Source: Euclidia mi
Lineage: Eukaryota; Arthropoda; Insecta; Lepidoptera; Erebidae
DNA: 64,000 nt
Direction of reading: 5' to 3'
Assembly (NCBI GenBank): GCA_944739405.2
Contig: OX123183.2
Span: 93,572,729-93,636,728 of the forward strand
This document shows, piece by piece, positions 12,481-24,222 of this stretch. Under the pieces are notes generated by a model. The model worked only from the letters and a program-made list of their open reading frames with translations. It was not told the DNA's origin and searched no databases. The position numbers and the translations under genes are program-made. The stretch's first letter is position 1. Every line of letters begins with the position of its first letter.

Positions 12481-12527
12481 ATTCCAGATAAACTAACAAA
12501 AATGAGCAATTGACAAACCTCCACCAT

Positions 12528-12645
12528 GGTCACCCGTCTATGACGCGTACGCGCACGACTATTTATTATCTGTGCACGCGCTGAACGCGCGGAGTTCAAA
12601 TGTTCAAAATAGACGCCAAGCCAATGTCAGATCACCATGGTGGAA
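12528..12645. mobile_element. Short GC-rich inverted-repeat element (possible MITE)
   Basis: The inverted ends tccaccatggtca (about 12529) and tcaccatggtgga (about 12633) bound a 90-bp centre rich in cgcg. The size and ends suit a MITE, but the arms are short and no target duplication was found. Confidence 0.4.
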
Positions 12646-12964
12646 AATTGGAAACTGAGGAAGGAAATTTTGAATAAACATTGGAGACAATTCTTTACGC
12701 GGGAAGCTTGTATTGTGAACCATAACAATATAAATCGGCTCGTTTGTGCTACGTTTTTGGTGTTAATTGTGCATCAGAACATGATAATTTTAATGAAGTG
12801 CATAACACAGTTTGACTCATAACACAACACAAACAATTTTGCTCAGAAAATCCAATAACTCACAAACTAGGTCTTTGGAGATAATGTATCAAACACTAAA
12901 CACGTCGCTGGCCGGTTGAATGGCTAGACAGTGGGACTGGATTGTTTTGCTTAGTCGTGGTAAG

Positions 12965-13765
12965 TGTCTAAATCTGTAGTTGTTGATTTAGCAGATGTAG
13001 TTTGTAATGTCTACTGAAACTGTAACTTGATTTCAGGTTTCTTATAGGTGGTGGCAGGTCGTTCCAACAATGTGTTGCAGTAATTTTAAAACTACCACGA
13101 AAAGCAGCTGTTCGGTGTCTAGGTGTAACTAGTAAGTAAGAAGACCCTCTAGTATTATGTTTATTTAGTTCACTGGACCATGTTAGTTTTTTATAGAAGT
13201 AAGTGGGCCTGCCTGTAGAGACAACACCGAAAAGAAGTGAGGCCAAGTGAAGTTTTCTACGCGATGTCATTCTCAAAATTCTATTTTTATTGAGAAAGGG
13301 TGTAATATGAGAGTGAGGTGGGACATTGAAACAGAATCGAGCACAGGCATTTTGCACCCGTTGTATGAGCCTTTCCGTTCTGCTTAGTAGACATGCACCA
13401 TACACTGTATCTGCATAGTTGAGCTTGGACAAGATCAGGCTTTCACACAACATAATACGCATGTCTTCACTGATATAGGGTCGAACCCGATAAAGAAGCT
13501 TCAACCTGTAAAAACAGTTCTGTACTGCCTCTGCAATATGTGTCTCGAAGTGTAAGCATTGGTCAAATACAACACCTAGATTGCGAGCTTCAAGTACCTG
13601 CTCTATTTGACAACCCTTGATCTTCACATCCAGCACACACCTCTGTACCCTGCTTACCATCTCCCTAGTGCCAATAAACAAAAACTTAGATTTGTTGGGG
13701 TTAAGTATCAGAGAATTTCTGCTCGCCCAATCTGATATGTTATCTAAATCTTGATTTATTTCATT
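12965..13765 (-). mobile_element. CR1/Jockey-group LINE, RT C-terminal fragment
   Basis: An open frame at 13681-12968 (237 codons), extended in frame to about 13765, starts with the end of the RT (NLILNPNKSKF-like, then LGVVFDQCLHFETHI). It continues into the thumb and C-terminal region (LSKLNYADTVYG, IQRVQNACARF, HCWNDLPPPIR). That order is characteristic of CR1/Jockey-group elements. No frameshift is seen in this piece, but the endonuclease and RT catalytic core are missing, so it is a 5'-truncated copy. Confidence 0.75.
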
Positions 13766-13774
13766 ATATATTTA

Positions 13775-14275
13775 TTTCATTATTCATAGACACTGCTGGA
13801 CATAGGCCTCTCCCAACACGCGCCACAGTACACGGTCCTCAGCTTTCCGCATCCAGTCTGTCCCAGCCACCTTTTTCAGGTCGTCGGTCCACCTAGCCGG
13901 GGGCCGCCCTACCTTCCGCTTGCCGAGGCGTGGTCTCCTCTTTAGGACACGCTTGCTCCATCGGCCATCAGTCCTTCTGCAGATATGGCCAGCCCACTGC
14001 CACTTGAGCTTACTGATTCTGTGAGCTATGTCGGTAACTTTGGTTCTTTGTCGGATAATTTCGTTTCTGATTTAATCCTAAAGCCAAGCATAGTCCGTTC
14101 CATAGCTCGCTGCGTGACTTTTAGTTTGTGGACTAGTTCCATTGTGAGTGTCCACGTCTCAGCACCGTACGTCATAACAGGTAGGACGCATTGGTTGAAG
14201 ACCTTGGTCTTCAGGCATTGCGGTATGAATAGAAAAGATGAATAGAAAGCTTACAAACCGCAGGGCAGCTTTGTG
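13775..14275 (-). mobile_element. RTE-clade LINE 3' fragment
   Basis: On the minus strand the translation matches the C terminus of RTE elements: MTYGAETWTL, QRAMER, KLKWQWAGHI-like, GRPPARWTDDL, then a 3' tail whose complement is cactgctggacataggcc. Frames are broken. Related pieces occur at 20025-20266, 24223-24325, 25005-25800 and 61905-62110. Confidence 0.75.
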
Positions 14276-14975
14276 GCGAGCTAAATGTGTGTGGCGACAC
14301 TGCGGTCCCGAATGCTTCAGAGAGTCGGTCAAGGCTTCGTCTCCGGCTAGCCTTTATTGGCTGGTTGGAGTTGATGCCCGAGAGCACCCGCAGCACTCTC
14401 AACTCTGGCTTGCCTTGGTTGGCTGCCCAGAGGTAAGTCGCAAGAGCTATTTGCTCGGGGGTGGAAGTGCCATTTTCAAGGGCGTGATTACGGGGAAACC
14501 CGCTCCGGGTCATGACCCGCGATGGCGAAACCGGTGCCGCACCGCTCTACGCCTCTAGCCACTCGCACCTGTTTTGCCCTCTCGCTTCCTTTATGGCAGA
14601 CTTCGTTTACCATGGTGGCTATTTAGAGAGGGGCCATCTAGTGAGTTGGCGAGTCACTTAGGGCAGATGCCGTTTTTCATCCATAGTTTCCATATTATTT
14701 TATCCATTGAACACCCATCACAATAGCCCAGAGTAATTAGTTTCCATACAAGTAGCAATAGTCCTACACCTGCTGCGGCTATTCCGTGGCTGTACTTCAT
14801 AGTGCAATTATGGAGGCCCCTCAGTAGGTGTCCCACCACATCCTAGATTAAAATTCTCAAAGGGCCTCTGCGCGTTGGACCTATGTCTCCGTGTACGCCT
14901 GCCAAAGGGCCGTGTACTTTTTTAACATCATATGTTAGAAAAGTACGCGTGGAAGAGAAACAAATAATAATAATA
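14276..14975 (+). mobile_element. GC-rich unassigned segment ending in (TAA)n
   Basis: No recognisable protein. Base composition changes sharply from the surrounding AT-rich DNA, and the segment ends in aataataataataa at about 14962-14977. It may be a LINE 3' UTR, since such a tail next to (TAA)n is typical. The family is not recognised. Confidence 0.3.
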
Positions 14976-14977
14976 AC

Positions 14978-15519
14978 CGGGCCATACATGGGCAGGACGT
15001 AGATTTTCCAGCGTCGGTATCCTGGCTGTGTTTTGGCGATCTATTCGCCGAAGCAGAAGATTTTGTATTTGCAATTATGGACGAAGTTGTCATGACGAAC
15101 AACTACGGGAGGTATATTCTGAGGGATGAGACGGTCGAAATATGTAGGGCATGTCACCAGCCAGGTGAGTCGCTTAGACATATAGTATCCGGTTGTTCTC
15201 GTCTTGCCAACGGCGAATATTTGCATAGACACAACCAAGTAGCCAGGATTGTCCACCAGCAACTTGCTTTAAAGTACCAACTTGTCGACTCTGAAATACC
15301 GTACAATAGGTATGTGCCCGACCCAGTTCTTGAAAATGGTCGTGCTACTCTGTATTGGGATCGGTCTATAATTACTGACAGAACTATTGTGGCTAACAAG
15401 CCGGAAATAGTGGTGATAGACCGATTAGAGCGCCTTACAATGAACATCGATGTCACCATATCCCATGACGAACGAAAGCCGAAAAAGATAAACAAATGAA
15501 GTATTTGGACCTGGCTCAC
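14978..15519 (+). mobile_element. Dong/R4-clade LINE, C-terminal part, left half
   Basis: The frame at 15077-15499 carries a zinc knuckle C23-x2-C26-x8-H35-x4-C40, then HRHNQVARIVH, PVLENGRATLYWDR, and a restriction-like endonuclease motif NKPE(108-110)...D125. The usual motif here is PD; this copy has PE. One base is lost near 15495, after which KYLDLAH continues in another frame. The reading is cut at ctggctcac (15511-15519) by the insertion at 15520-18170 and resumes at 18180. The left neighbour is a (TAA)n tract, the known target of Dong. Confidence 0.8.
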
Positions 15520-15899
15520 GAGTTACTTTGTACTGTTCCTACGGGATATATACCACGTACAGTCAACTACAATAGTTGATGAACACATTCAATGTTACAA
15601 AACATCAGAACACTAAAAGATTCCATTAATAAGTGTCGTGACGAGAAGAGAAAATAATCTTATCATTAGTAATTTACAATAATCAGTCAACACCAATTTT
15701 CCATAAGTCGCTGAACATGAATAGTGACCAAATTAGGTTAACAAATAGAGTAAAGTTTTCATTTTGTTGGTTGTTGATCTAATTTTGTCATTTGAAATGA
15801 TCAGGAACTTTTCGAACTGTGCTAAAATTACTCAGTGTTAATATAAAGGTGTTGTCGAATTAGTAGAAATCAAATAATATAATAATCATTAAAACAATT

Positions 15900-16290
15900 T
15901 AATAAATAATCAATTAAATTACAATATTTTTTTATTTAAATTATAATTAAGCAATAACTTTAAATATGCATTATTAATTTCAAAATCGAGTGTGACCCCC
16001 ATTTACATCTATAACTGTCTGTAGACGTTCCCGCATTGAATTAATCATATTCTCGCAAGTATTTTGCCCTCTAAAGCTCTCCCAGGTGTCCATTGCGTGG
16101 TTAATCACATGAACACGAGTTCGGGGTGTTTCACGATCCCATGCCTGCACCATAAGAGCCCACAGATTTTCTATCGGATTGAGGTCTGGGCTCTTTGGTG
16201 GAAAAGGAATCTCCACAATTCGTTCTGCGTTTTCTTGAAACCACGATCTACAAATACGCGCCTTATGTATTGGACAGTTGGCATGCGACG
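15900..16290 (-). mobile_element. Tc1/mariner transposase C-terminal fragment
   Basis: The minus-strand frame ending at 15980 reads [14 protein letters not shown], then SPDLNPIENLWALM and a final SMRERLQTVIDVNGG. These are the Tc1-family catalytic-domain signatures: Asp/Asn before PxH, the PDLNPIEN box holding the last acidic residue, and the conserved C-terminal helix. The fragment joins the Penelope-like reading at about 16290. I saw no Tc1 terminal inverted repeat. It is a dead remnant within the composite insertion. Confidence 0.75.
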
Positions 16291-17876
16291 CGACGGTCAT
16301 CATGGACGTTACGGAGTATGATGAAAAAATGCGTCATTTGTTAAGTGACACTAATACTTATAAAAAAGTAAATTATAACCCGACCGCTAGGTTGAATCGA
16401 AGTACCCGGAAAATGATCAAGGAGTGCCAACACGCAATAGGTGAAGATACGGTGGCATATTTATTAAGACCCAGAAATGTCACACCCCCGAAACTATATG
16501 GATTGCCAAAAATTCACAAGTCCAACGTTCCGTTACGGCCCATAGTTAGTCCAGTGGATTCTCCAACTTACGAACTAGCTAAACACTTTGCGAAAGTCTT
16601 GCAACCTTTAGTAGGTGGAACAGCATCGTACCTGAAAGACTCCCGGCATTTCATAGAGGTCTAACGAGAGAGTAACGTAAGTGATAAAGATGCGATATTC
16701 AGTTTTGACGTAGAATCACTCTTTACAAACGTGCCGATAGCAGATTGCATGGAAGTTATTCGACGTAGGATCGGTGAAGATCGTGTTGCTATAGTATATG
16801 CTGACCTTGTACATCATTGCCTGACCACGAATTACTTCATATACAGAGGTGAATACTACCTACAAATCGATGGCGTAGCAATGGGCAGTCCGGTAGCTCC
16901 AGTGGTAGCCAACCTATGGATGGAACATTTTGAAAATCAAGCCATTGCTACTGCCCTATCTAGTGTGAAGATTTGGAAACGGTACGTGGACGACATTTTT
17001 TGTATATTGGAAGGCGATGAAGAGGTAGTACAACAGTATTTGGCGCATTTAAATAGTATCCACGCTAAAATGTGCTTCACGTACGAAATAGAAAGGGACA
17101 GAAGAGTGGCATTTCTTGACGTGATGGTTGGTGTACGATCTGACGGTTCGCTTAGCCACTCTGTACACAGGAAAACAACGCATACCGACCGCTATCTACA
17201 TGCTGACTCACATCACCACCCACGTCAACTGAACTCAGTTATAACGTCACTTACCAACCGAACATACAGCTTGTGCGACGAAGACCACTTAAATGAAGAA
17301 CTTGCACACATAAGTGACGTTCTACGAAAGAACGGGTACAGCGGACGTGTCAGACCACCTAGACACACTCAAAAACACCTCGACTACAAGGTAGAACGAC
17401 AACCAGCGTACTTACCGTACGTCAAAGGAGTGACAGATAAGGTCTCTAATATCCTTGAGAAGGTATCTGTTAAAACTATCTTCACTCCTTTGAAGAAACT
17501 GTCACAGTACATAAGAACGCCAAAGGACAGTTTCCCCTTGGAAAAGTCGGGTGTATACAAAATTGACTGCAGCTGTGGGAGTTCTTATATAGGACAAACG
17601 AAACGCACCATTTCCTGCCGCATCAAGGAACACATCAGGGCAGTCAAAAACAATGAACCACAAAAGTCGGCAATAGCTCAACATCTCCTAGACTCGGGTA
17701 CGAACCATTGGATTGAGTTACATAACCCTCAGGTGCTTTCGACAGAACGCCACTATATACCTAGAATGGTTAAAGAAGCTATTGAAATTAAAAAGTATAA
17801 AACCTTCAATAGAGAAGATGGGTTTCAACTGTCGAATACCTGGCATCCAGTGGTACGTCTATGCAAAACCCATTAA
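16290..17876 (+). mobile_element. Penelope-like element ORF: RT plus GIY-YIG endonuclease, one stop
   Basis: One frame runs from about 16290 to the stop at 17874, broken only by TAA at 16662-16664. The RT part has [63 protein letters not shown] and the catalytic RYVDDIFCI. After a linker the C terminus is a GIY-YIG nuclease: [19 protein letters not shown], a conserved Arg/Glu-His region (RIKEHI) and a later TERHY Glu. This domain order defines canonical Penelope-like elements, which prime differently from LINEs. The extreme N terminus is replaced by the Tc1 remnant, so the copy is 5' truncated and carries a nonsense codon. Confidence 0.88.
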
Positions 17877-18170
17877 CCGGAAAAACTTAAATCACGAGCT
17901 GACGTAGTGAGTACAGTGTGTCGCGATCGAGTACAGTGCGAGAGTGAAAACGGTGATAGTGGTTGTGCGCGCAATAAACGAGTAAGGAAGCGGGTAGACC
18001 GGTTCACTTGTTTATAACTTTTATCCACCCGCAATACTTCAGTACATCCGTGAACATGACGCTTGCAACAGTGCCGAAATATCGGTTACTCAAAACAAAG
18101 GTACGTGGTATATATCCCGTAGGAACAGTACAAAGTAATTATAGTGACCACGAAAGTTTAAATTCCTATA

Positions 18171-18530
18171 CTGGCTCACAAGATTGTCGACATTTGGGAT
18201 GTTGACTCGGCGATCATTGTACCGATAGTCGTGACCGTAAATGGTCTTATTGCCAAGAGCCTCGACCACCACCTCAAGATGCTCTCGTTAGACGGCTGGA
18301 TCAAGTCCTCTTTACAGAAGGCAGTATTGCTGGACACGACGCGCATCGTATGTAGGTTCCTTTCTCTGGAGCCCTACCCACCGGTAGCTTGGTCCCTGTG
18401 CCCGATGTCGGTGGGTCTCCGTGGTCCCATTTTATATATTTAAATTTATTTTTATAGTAATATCTATTAAGTATATAAAATGTGACAATGAGAAAAATGG
18501 CTAATAAACGGAATAATAATAATAATATTC
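18171..18530 (+). mobile_element. Dong/R4-clade LINE, C-terminal end, right half, with (TAA)n tail
   Basis: Continues the Dong protein from 15519: LAHKIVDIWDVDSAIIVPIV, NGLIAKSLDHHLK, LLDTTRIVCRFL, ending at the stop at 18441. The 3' UTR follows, and the copy ends at aataataataataat near 18512-18530. With the (TAA)n at its left edge this gives a 5'-truncated Dong inserted in a TAA repeat, then split by the composite insertion. Confidence 0.82.
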
Positions 18531-18539
18531 TACCACATT

Positions 18540-18720
18540 CACACAACACCATCTAGTCCCAAACTAAGCAGAGCTTGTACTATAATTGTACCTAGATTGT
18601 ATGATGATATATTCCATCTGGATTCACATTATGGAAAAGCAATAAAGTATTGAATATAAACATATAAGCACGGCCATCTCAACCCAAACTAGGCAGAGCC
18701 TGCATTATGGTAATCAGATA
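18540..18720 (-). repeat. SINE-like fragments (actaagcagagcttg family)
   Basis: Two partial copies share cccaaactaagcagagcttg (about 18557) and cccaaactaggcagagcctg (about 18683). Their reverse complement matches the 3' part of the tRNA-headed SINE at 47938-48115. Confidence 0.5.
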
Positions 18721-18759
18721 CCCGATAAACATACATAATATCCGTAATTATATCGACTG

Positions 18760-20020
18760 TAATATTATTAATGCGAAAGTATGTTAGTTTGTCTAACCTC
18801 CTTTCACTTCAAAAAAAAGTTGCGGTTGTTGCAGTTGCACCGGATTCTTCGAAATGTTATAAAATGAAGTGTCATAAAATGTCTATTGGTCTCGCCTCGA
18901 TCTCGGTAATAATTATACAGGCACACGTTGACATATTCATTAAGGATCGATCATTGCAATTTTAGTTTGAAAAGATATTCTTTCCGTATGGATAACAAAG
19001 TTTGAGAAATGAAATAAGAACTCGTTCTATTACTATGCTATACAATATGCTTTTCGGTAAAGAGCGGATTCGACCACATTGTTCATAGCATAGATCATTT
19101 ATTTTTTATATCGTTCTTTGCACTCCTTCTCCATATAAGTTTTAGCTAGCCGCTAAGAGAAACAACAACTACCTACACTACATCATTTAAAAATAGGTTT
19201 ACCTCGATTTCCTTGGGTTTTCAATTTCCATCATCGAATCCTTAATTGTTGGCAACAAGACCACCTTGGGAGTACGATTTTCCAAAGCAAAATATTTTAA
19301 ATCTGTTCACAAATGACCGAGAAATCGAGGGGCATAGAAAATAAATATAGTCGTCGATTTCTCCTCCTTCTAAAAGTCGTTTAGTAATGAACGGATCTAA
19401 CGGGTTAAGTTGTGAAAACAGCATTGTTTTCACAAAAGTTCTTACCTTGTTGTCTTTATCCAAAGTAGCCATACACCCAATTTCACCCCCCGAAACAATA
19501 AGGGAATATTGGGGGTGCCATCCCTTAACAATAAAGTTACTATTCGGTATCTATTAAAAATATCTTTATGAAATTGAAATGGTGCATGATTTGGAATGAA
19601 CTATTTTTTTTTAAGCAAAGGTGGACAAGGTTTTCTAAAACAAAGTCTTCACTGGTGATTGAACGTTTATGTAGTAATTTGCACTTTCCTCTACTGTCTT
19701 TTTAAAATCCGTGCTTTTTAATATTGACGCAAATAATTTGATAATCATTTGGATACTTATCACCACTTAGTACCACGGAATCTATACGTGCAAGTCATCA
19801 AGTCATTGACTTCCAGTATTTGTTGTAAATGAGCTTACTTTGTAATTATTTACTACTTTCTTTGTGCTTTTCGTTATTCTCCTACATTTGTTATCTTATC
19901 ACCTTGTTATATTCGTTTGCAACATCATAGATAGCATACAAAGTTGCAAAGCCAATACACATTGTATTGAGCTTACAACTTTGTGTGGTATGTCTGTAGG
20001 GTTACCAGATCAATCAATCA
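18760..20020. other. Non-coding AT-rich stretch
   Basis: No supported gene. A 76-codon minus-strand frame at 19472-19242 opens MATLDKDNK and is followed at once by a gtaaga donor-like site, but nothing else supports an exon. Confidence 0.4.
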
Positions 20021-20024
20021 ATCA

Positions 20025-20266
20025 GCCTATAGCAGTGCTGGACCACTGCTGGACATAGGCCTCTCACAACACGCGCCACAGTACAAAGTCCTCAGCTTTC
20101 CGCATCCAGTCCGTCCTAGACACCTTCCTGAGATCGTCGGTCCACCTAGCCGTAGGCTGCCTTAACTTATTACTCTGTCTCCAGTCACCACTCTAGGTCA
20201 CGCTTGCTTCACCAATGGTCTCTTTGGCTACAAATTTTAAGTCAGGCAGCAAGCTATGTAACGAAG
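20025..20266 (-). mobile_element. RTE 3' fragment with an inverted end
   Basis: 20040-20225 matches the RTE 3' end seen at 13795-13975 (ctgctggacataggcctctc, ccgcatccagtc, cggtccacctagcc). From 20229 to 20266 the sequence is the reverse complement of 24223-24262, another RTE piece, so orientation flips just before the neighbouring LINE. Confidence 0.65.
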
Positions 20267-20949
20267 TCAAAATCAAAATCAAAATCAAAATCATTTATTC
20301 ATCTAGGTCACAATGTGACGCTTATGAACGTCAATTTTAAAATTAAATTACTTAATGCTTCTACATTTACATTTACTGCCTCGTTCGCAAAGCAATAGGT
20401 AGAGCCACGAGAAAGAACGGGCAATAAAACTCGAGGCCACTCTTTTAAATCGCCAATATTATGGTACATATTTTCATTTTTGTAAGGAGCTGCAACTGTT
20501 ACACATTGTACTAAATTACTTGTAGATAGTAATCAGTTACAGACATAATACTTAAGCAATTAATGAAGTTACTAAATGATGTGTTTTAATTAGCCTTCCA
20601 ATGCGAATATTGTGTAACAGGAGCATCCACTTACGACTTATAATGTATACAACTCGTGACCATGTTCAGAACTATGGTGGAAATGTATGTTACAGAAGTG
20701 ACGGTATATGAATGCACAAAATTACAAAAACTTTAGTTCACAGACCATGATAACGAGTTATCTTCATCTTACAGTACAGTAAATTAAAAAAAAAAAATTG
20801 GGGAACAACAATGCAAATGTAGATGTAGTAAGTAGAATGACCTAATTATGATAAACGAATAATAATTTAAAAGAACTAGAAATGTTATATAATGATAAAC
20901 TGAAAAATGCTAAGTTAAGTATCTATATAAATTCTAAATAAGTAGTAGA
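20267..20949 (-). mobile_element. 3' UTR and (TTTTGA)n tail of the CR1/Jockey-group LINE
   Basis: Non-coding sequence after the ORF2 stop, ending on the minus strand in about four TTTTGA repeats (20267-20292). A short microsatellite tail in place of poly(A) is usual for CR1-group elements. Confidence 0.65.
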
Positions 20950-23796
20950 TCATGAGTTGTCTAGTGTAAGTGACCATCTATCCTTGTCACTGAAATAATC
21001 ATTAATAGTATAATAACCTTTCTTAATAAGGCAGTCTTTTATTTTAGCTTTAAATGTACTAAATGGTAATTCTAAAAGACTAATTGGTATTTTATTGTAT
21101 ATACGAATACCTAGCCCTACAAAAGAATTATTAACTTTATGTAAACGATGATAAGGGGCATATAACCTATGCTTGTTTCGAGTATTTATATTATGTATAT
21201 CGCTTTTTGAGGTAAATAAACTTATATTTTGCCTAATGTACAAAATATTAGCAAATAAAAATTGCGAGGCTACTGTAAGAATTCCTATAGACTTAAAGCG
21301 TTCCCTAAGAGTATCTTTTGCACCTAACATGTATATTGCTCGTACCGCTCGTTTCTGTAGAACGAAGATATTCTGAATATCCGCTGCTTTGCCCCATAAC
21401 AAAATACCGTAGGACATAACACTGTGAAAATAGCTAAAATATACTAAACGAGCCGTGTCGATGTCAGTAAGTTGCCTAACTTTTCTGACGGCATACGCAG
21501 CAGAGCTGAGCTTTCCTGCTAGACATGCTATATGTGCACCCCATTGTAACTTATTATCTAATGTAATACCTAAGAACACTGTAGAGTCTACTGTGTCAAG
21601 TTCCTCCTTATCTAGCATAATATTAGGTCCCAGTTGTCTAACGTTAGGTAAAGCAAATTTAACGCATTTAGTTTTCCTAGAATTAAGTACTAGGTTGTTT
21701 GCTGTAAACCATCGTGTAACTTGTAATAGTGCATTATTTACATCATCAAATTGATTTCTATTCCTATCTACTTTAAAAATAAGTGACGTATCATCTGCAA
21801 AAAGTACGACATCACAGATGTTTTTTAAATAAAAAGGTAAGTCATTAATATATACTAGGAATAGAAAAGGACCTAAAATTGAGCCTTGTGGAACGCCTAG
21901 CTGTATAGGTAATTTAGAGGATGTAGTCCCATTTACATCGACACACTGAAATCTTTGCCGCAGGTACGAATCGACAACACTAAGTGCGGTTTTCTCTACG
22001 CCGTAGTGGCGGAGCTTACGCAGTAGTGTGTCGTGCTGAACGCAGTCAAATGCTTTAGATAGGTCACAGAACACTCCAATAGCATTCTTTGATGACTCCC
22101 AAGCACTGTAAACGTGTTTTATGAGAGCAACACCCGCATCAGTAGTGGATCTACCTTTAGTAAACCCGTATTGATCTTTGTGAAGCAGACTATTTAAATT
22201 GAAGTGGCTTAATAGCTGCTTTAAAAGAATCTTTTCAAATATTTTACTAAATGCCGGCAAGATAGATATGGGCCTAAAATTATTAATTTCATTTTTACTG
22301 CCAGATTTGAATAAGGGTATAATTTTACTTAATTTCATCAAATTCGGAAATACGCCTAGGTCAAAGCATTGATTAAAAATTATAGATAGGTAAGGCGCAA
22401 CAGTCTCAACTATAGTACCTAAAATTTTAATTGAAATGCCCCAAAAGTCGCCGGTATTTTTAATATTAATTGAATTATATGCGATCAATATATCTCGCGG
22501 GGTAACGTGCTCGAATCTAAACACGCTCTTGCATTCAGGTACACTGCTAAGCAAAAAATTTCCAGCGTCTAAAGATGATGATTGTAAAGAGCTAGTAGTT
22601 GTTAAAGGTATGCTCGCAAAGAAACTATTGAACATATGCGCTACTTGAGTTTTGTTAGTGACTAATAAATTGTTTTCTTTTAGTTCAAATTGGTTTTCCC
22701 GTGGTCGAGCTCTTCCTGTTTCATTATTTATAATGCTCCACGTTTCTTTAATTATATTTGTTGAATGCTTAATTTTACTACTAATAAATTTAGATTTAGC
22801 CATAATACAAACTTGTTTAAAAATTTTTGAGTACTTTTTTACATAATCTCGAAAAGGTGAGTCAAATCTATGTTGTTTCATACCATATAATTCAAATAAC
22901 TTGGCTCTACTTTTGTATATACCTATAGTGGCCCACTGGTTAAAAGATCCCATAGTACCCTTTAGTGTGACAGTTTTACTCTTAAAAGTATTTTGAAATT
23001 CATTATTTACTAGTCCAAAAAGTGAGTTATAAATTGTATTTGGATTTTGTGAGTTTAATATTGAGGTATTGAGTTTAGCAATAATATTATTTTTGAAACG
23101 TATTAGACGATTGGTAGTCTGAGGCCTACATTTTACTATACGTGATTTATCATATGTTGAACAGGGAAAACTAGCTATCTGTCCACGGTGATCAGAAGGG
23201 AGAGAACTAATTACTACTGGGTTTGTGGCAGCACAAGAACTAAATATGTTATCCAAACAAGTAGAAGATGTTGCAGATACTCTAGTAGGTTCACAGAATA
23301 GGTTACTTAAATTAAATGACTTAAAAAGATTCAGAAATCTAATACACTGTGAAGAATTCTCTAAAATATTAATATTAAAATCGCCACATACTATAATATT
23401 CTTATTACTACATTTAATTTTATTGATAGCATCTTCCATAACAGTCTCAAATAGATTATAGTCACCAGAAGGAGGTCGATATACACAAATTACTATATAT
23501 AGGTCTAGTTCCACACAGGATAACTCAATAGTGCGCTCAATAGATAAATTAACAATATCTTTACGTTCCTTACATTTTAATAAATTTGAAGTTATTATGA
23601 GAGAACCGCCTCTAATAGCCTGCATTCTTATATACGAACTCTGCACCGTATAATATTCATTTATAACAATAAGCTCATGATTCTTTAACCAATGTTCAGT
23701 TAAGCACAAAACCTTAACATCATATTTTTCTAGAAATAAACTTAACTCTAATTCTTTGCCAGATAGGCCTTGCATGTTTTGGTGTACTATATTCAA
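20950..23796 (-). mobile_element. CR1/Jockey-group LINE ORF2: AP endonuclease plus RT, open over 948 codons
   Basis: A single uninterrupted frame. The N terminus is an AP-type endonuclease: NIVHQNMQGL, LCLTEHWL, GGSLIITS, CGDFNINILE, and SLPSDHRGQ with the catalytic His. The RT follows with IIPLFKSG, NFRPISILPAFSKIFEK, FCDLSKAFDCV, GVPQGSILGPFLFLVY and the catalytic FADDTSLIF; the thumb and C-terminal region end at 20950. The frame overlaps the ORF1 stop and begins at a TTG-containing overlap; the first ATG is seven codons in, so translation by reinitiation or from upstream is likely. With no stop or frameshift, this is the least decayed autonomous coding sequence in the window. Only the end of ORF1 is present, so the copy is 5' truncated. 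Confidence 0.88.
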
Positions 23797-24182
23797 ATAC
23801 TGCAGCCTAACTGTTGTCCTATCTTGGAGTTTAAATCACAAGACGTGTCAATAAAAACGTTGTTAGTACAAGTACTAACCCTATCAAATAAATTGTAAAC
23901 ACAAGGGTCTTTTCCTTGCTGTAAATTGTATGCTAATAGTTTAGCAATCTGTCGCTTAATATAAAATGGCAGATACATTGTATCTTTTGTTAAAGTAAAT
24001 TTACTAATAAATTTATTAGCGTCAAAAAACAATATTGCGTCACTATGACGACAAGTTATATTATATAATAACATATTTAATTTGTGTATGTGCATGTTTT
24101 GTGTATGTGTTAAGTCATTTGAGTAGGGCAAAGCACATAAAATAAATTTACAACTAAATCTGGAATTAAGGTCTAATAACAT
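23793..24182 (-). mobile_element. C-terminal part of ORF1 of the same LINE (SGNH-like)
   Basis: 129 codons ending four bases into ORF2. The end, with LTKDTMYLPFYIKRQIAKLLA, resembles the last block of the SGNH/GDSL esterase-like domain in CR1-group ORF1 proteins. The catalytic Ser block would lie upstream and is missing, since homology stops at about 24190. Assignment rests on position and this weak motif. Confidence 0.5.
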
Positions 24183-24222
24183 TTCAACACATTATGTATG
24201 TATGCTTGGAGTCTTCCAAGCA

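Larger units (their letters stand above)
15520..18170 (+). mobile_element. Composite insertion carrying a Penelope-like element
   Basis: The insert is flanked by the 9-bp direct repeat ctggctcac (15511-15519 and 18171-18179), and removing it with one repeat restores the Dong reading LAHKIVDIWDVD. Perfect 38-bp inverted arms lie just inside, at 15523-15560 and 18101-18138. Between them are an AT-rich segment, a Tc1/mariner transposase piece and a Penelope-like ORF. Penelope-like elements are known to carry terminal repeats in direct or inverted arrangement, which fits. Confidence 0.75.

Noticed and set aside
19242..19472. Minus-strand MATLDKDNK start followed by a donor-like site
   Set aside because: Only nine residues before the donor, with no matching downstream exon.
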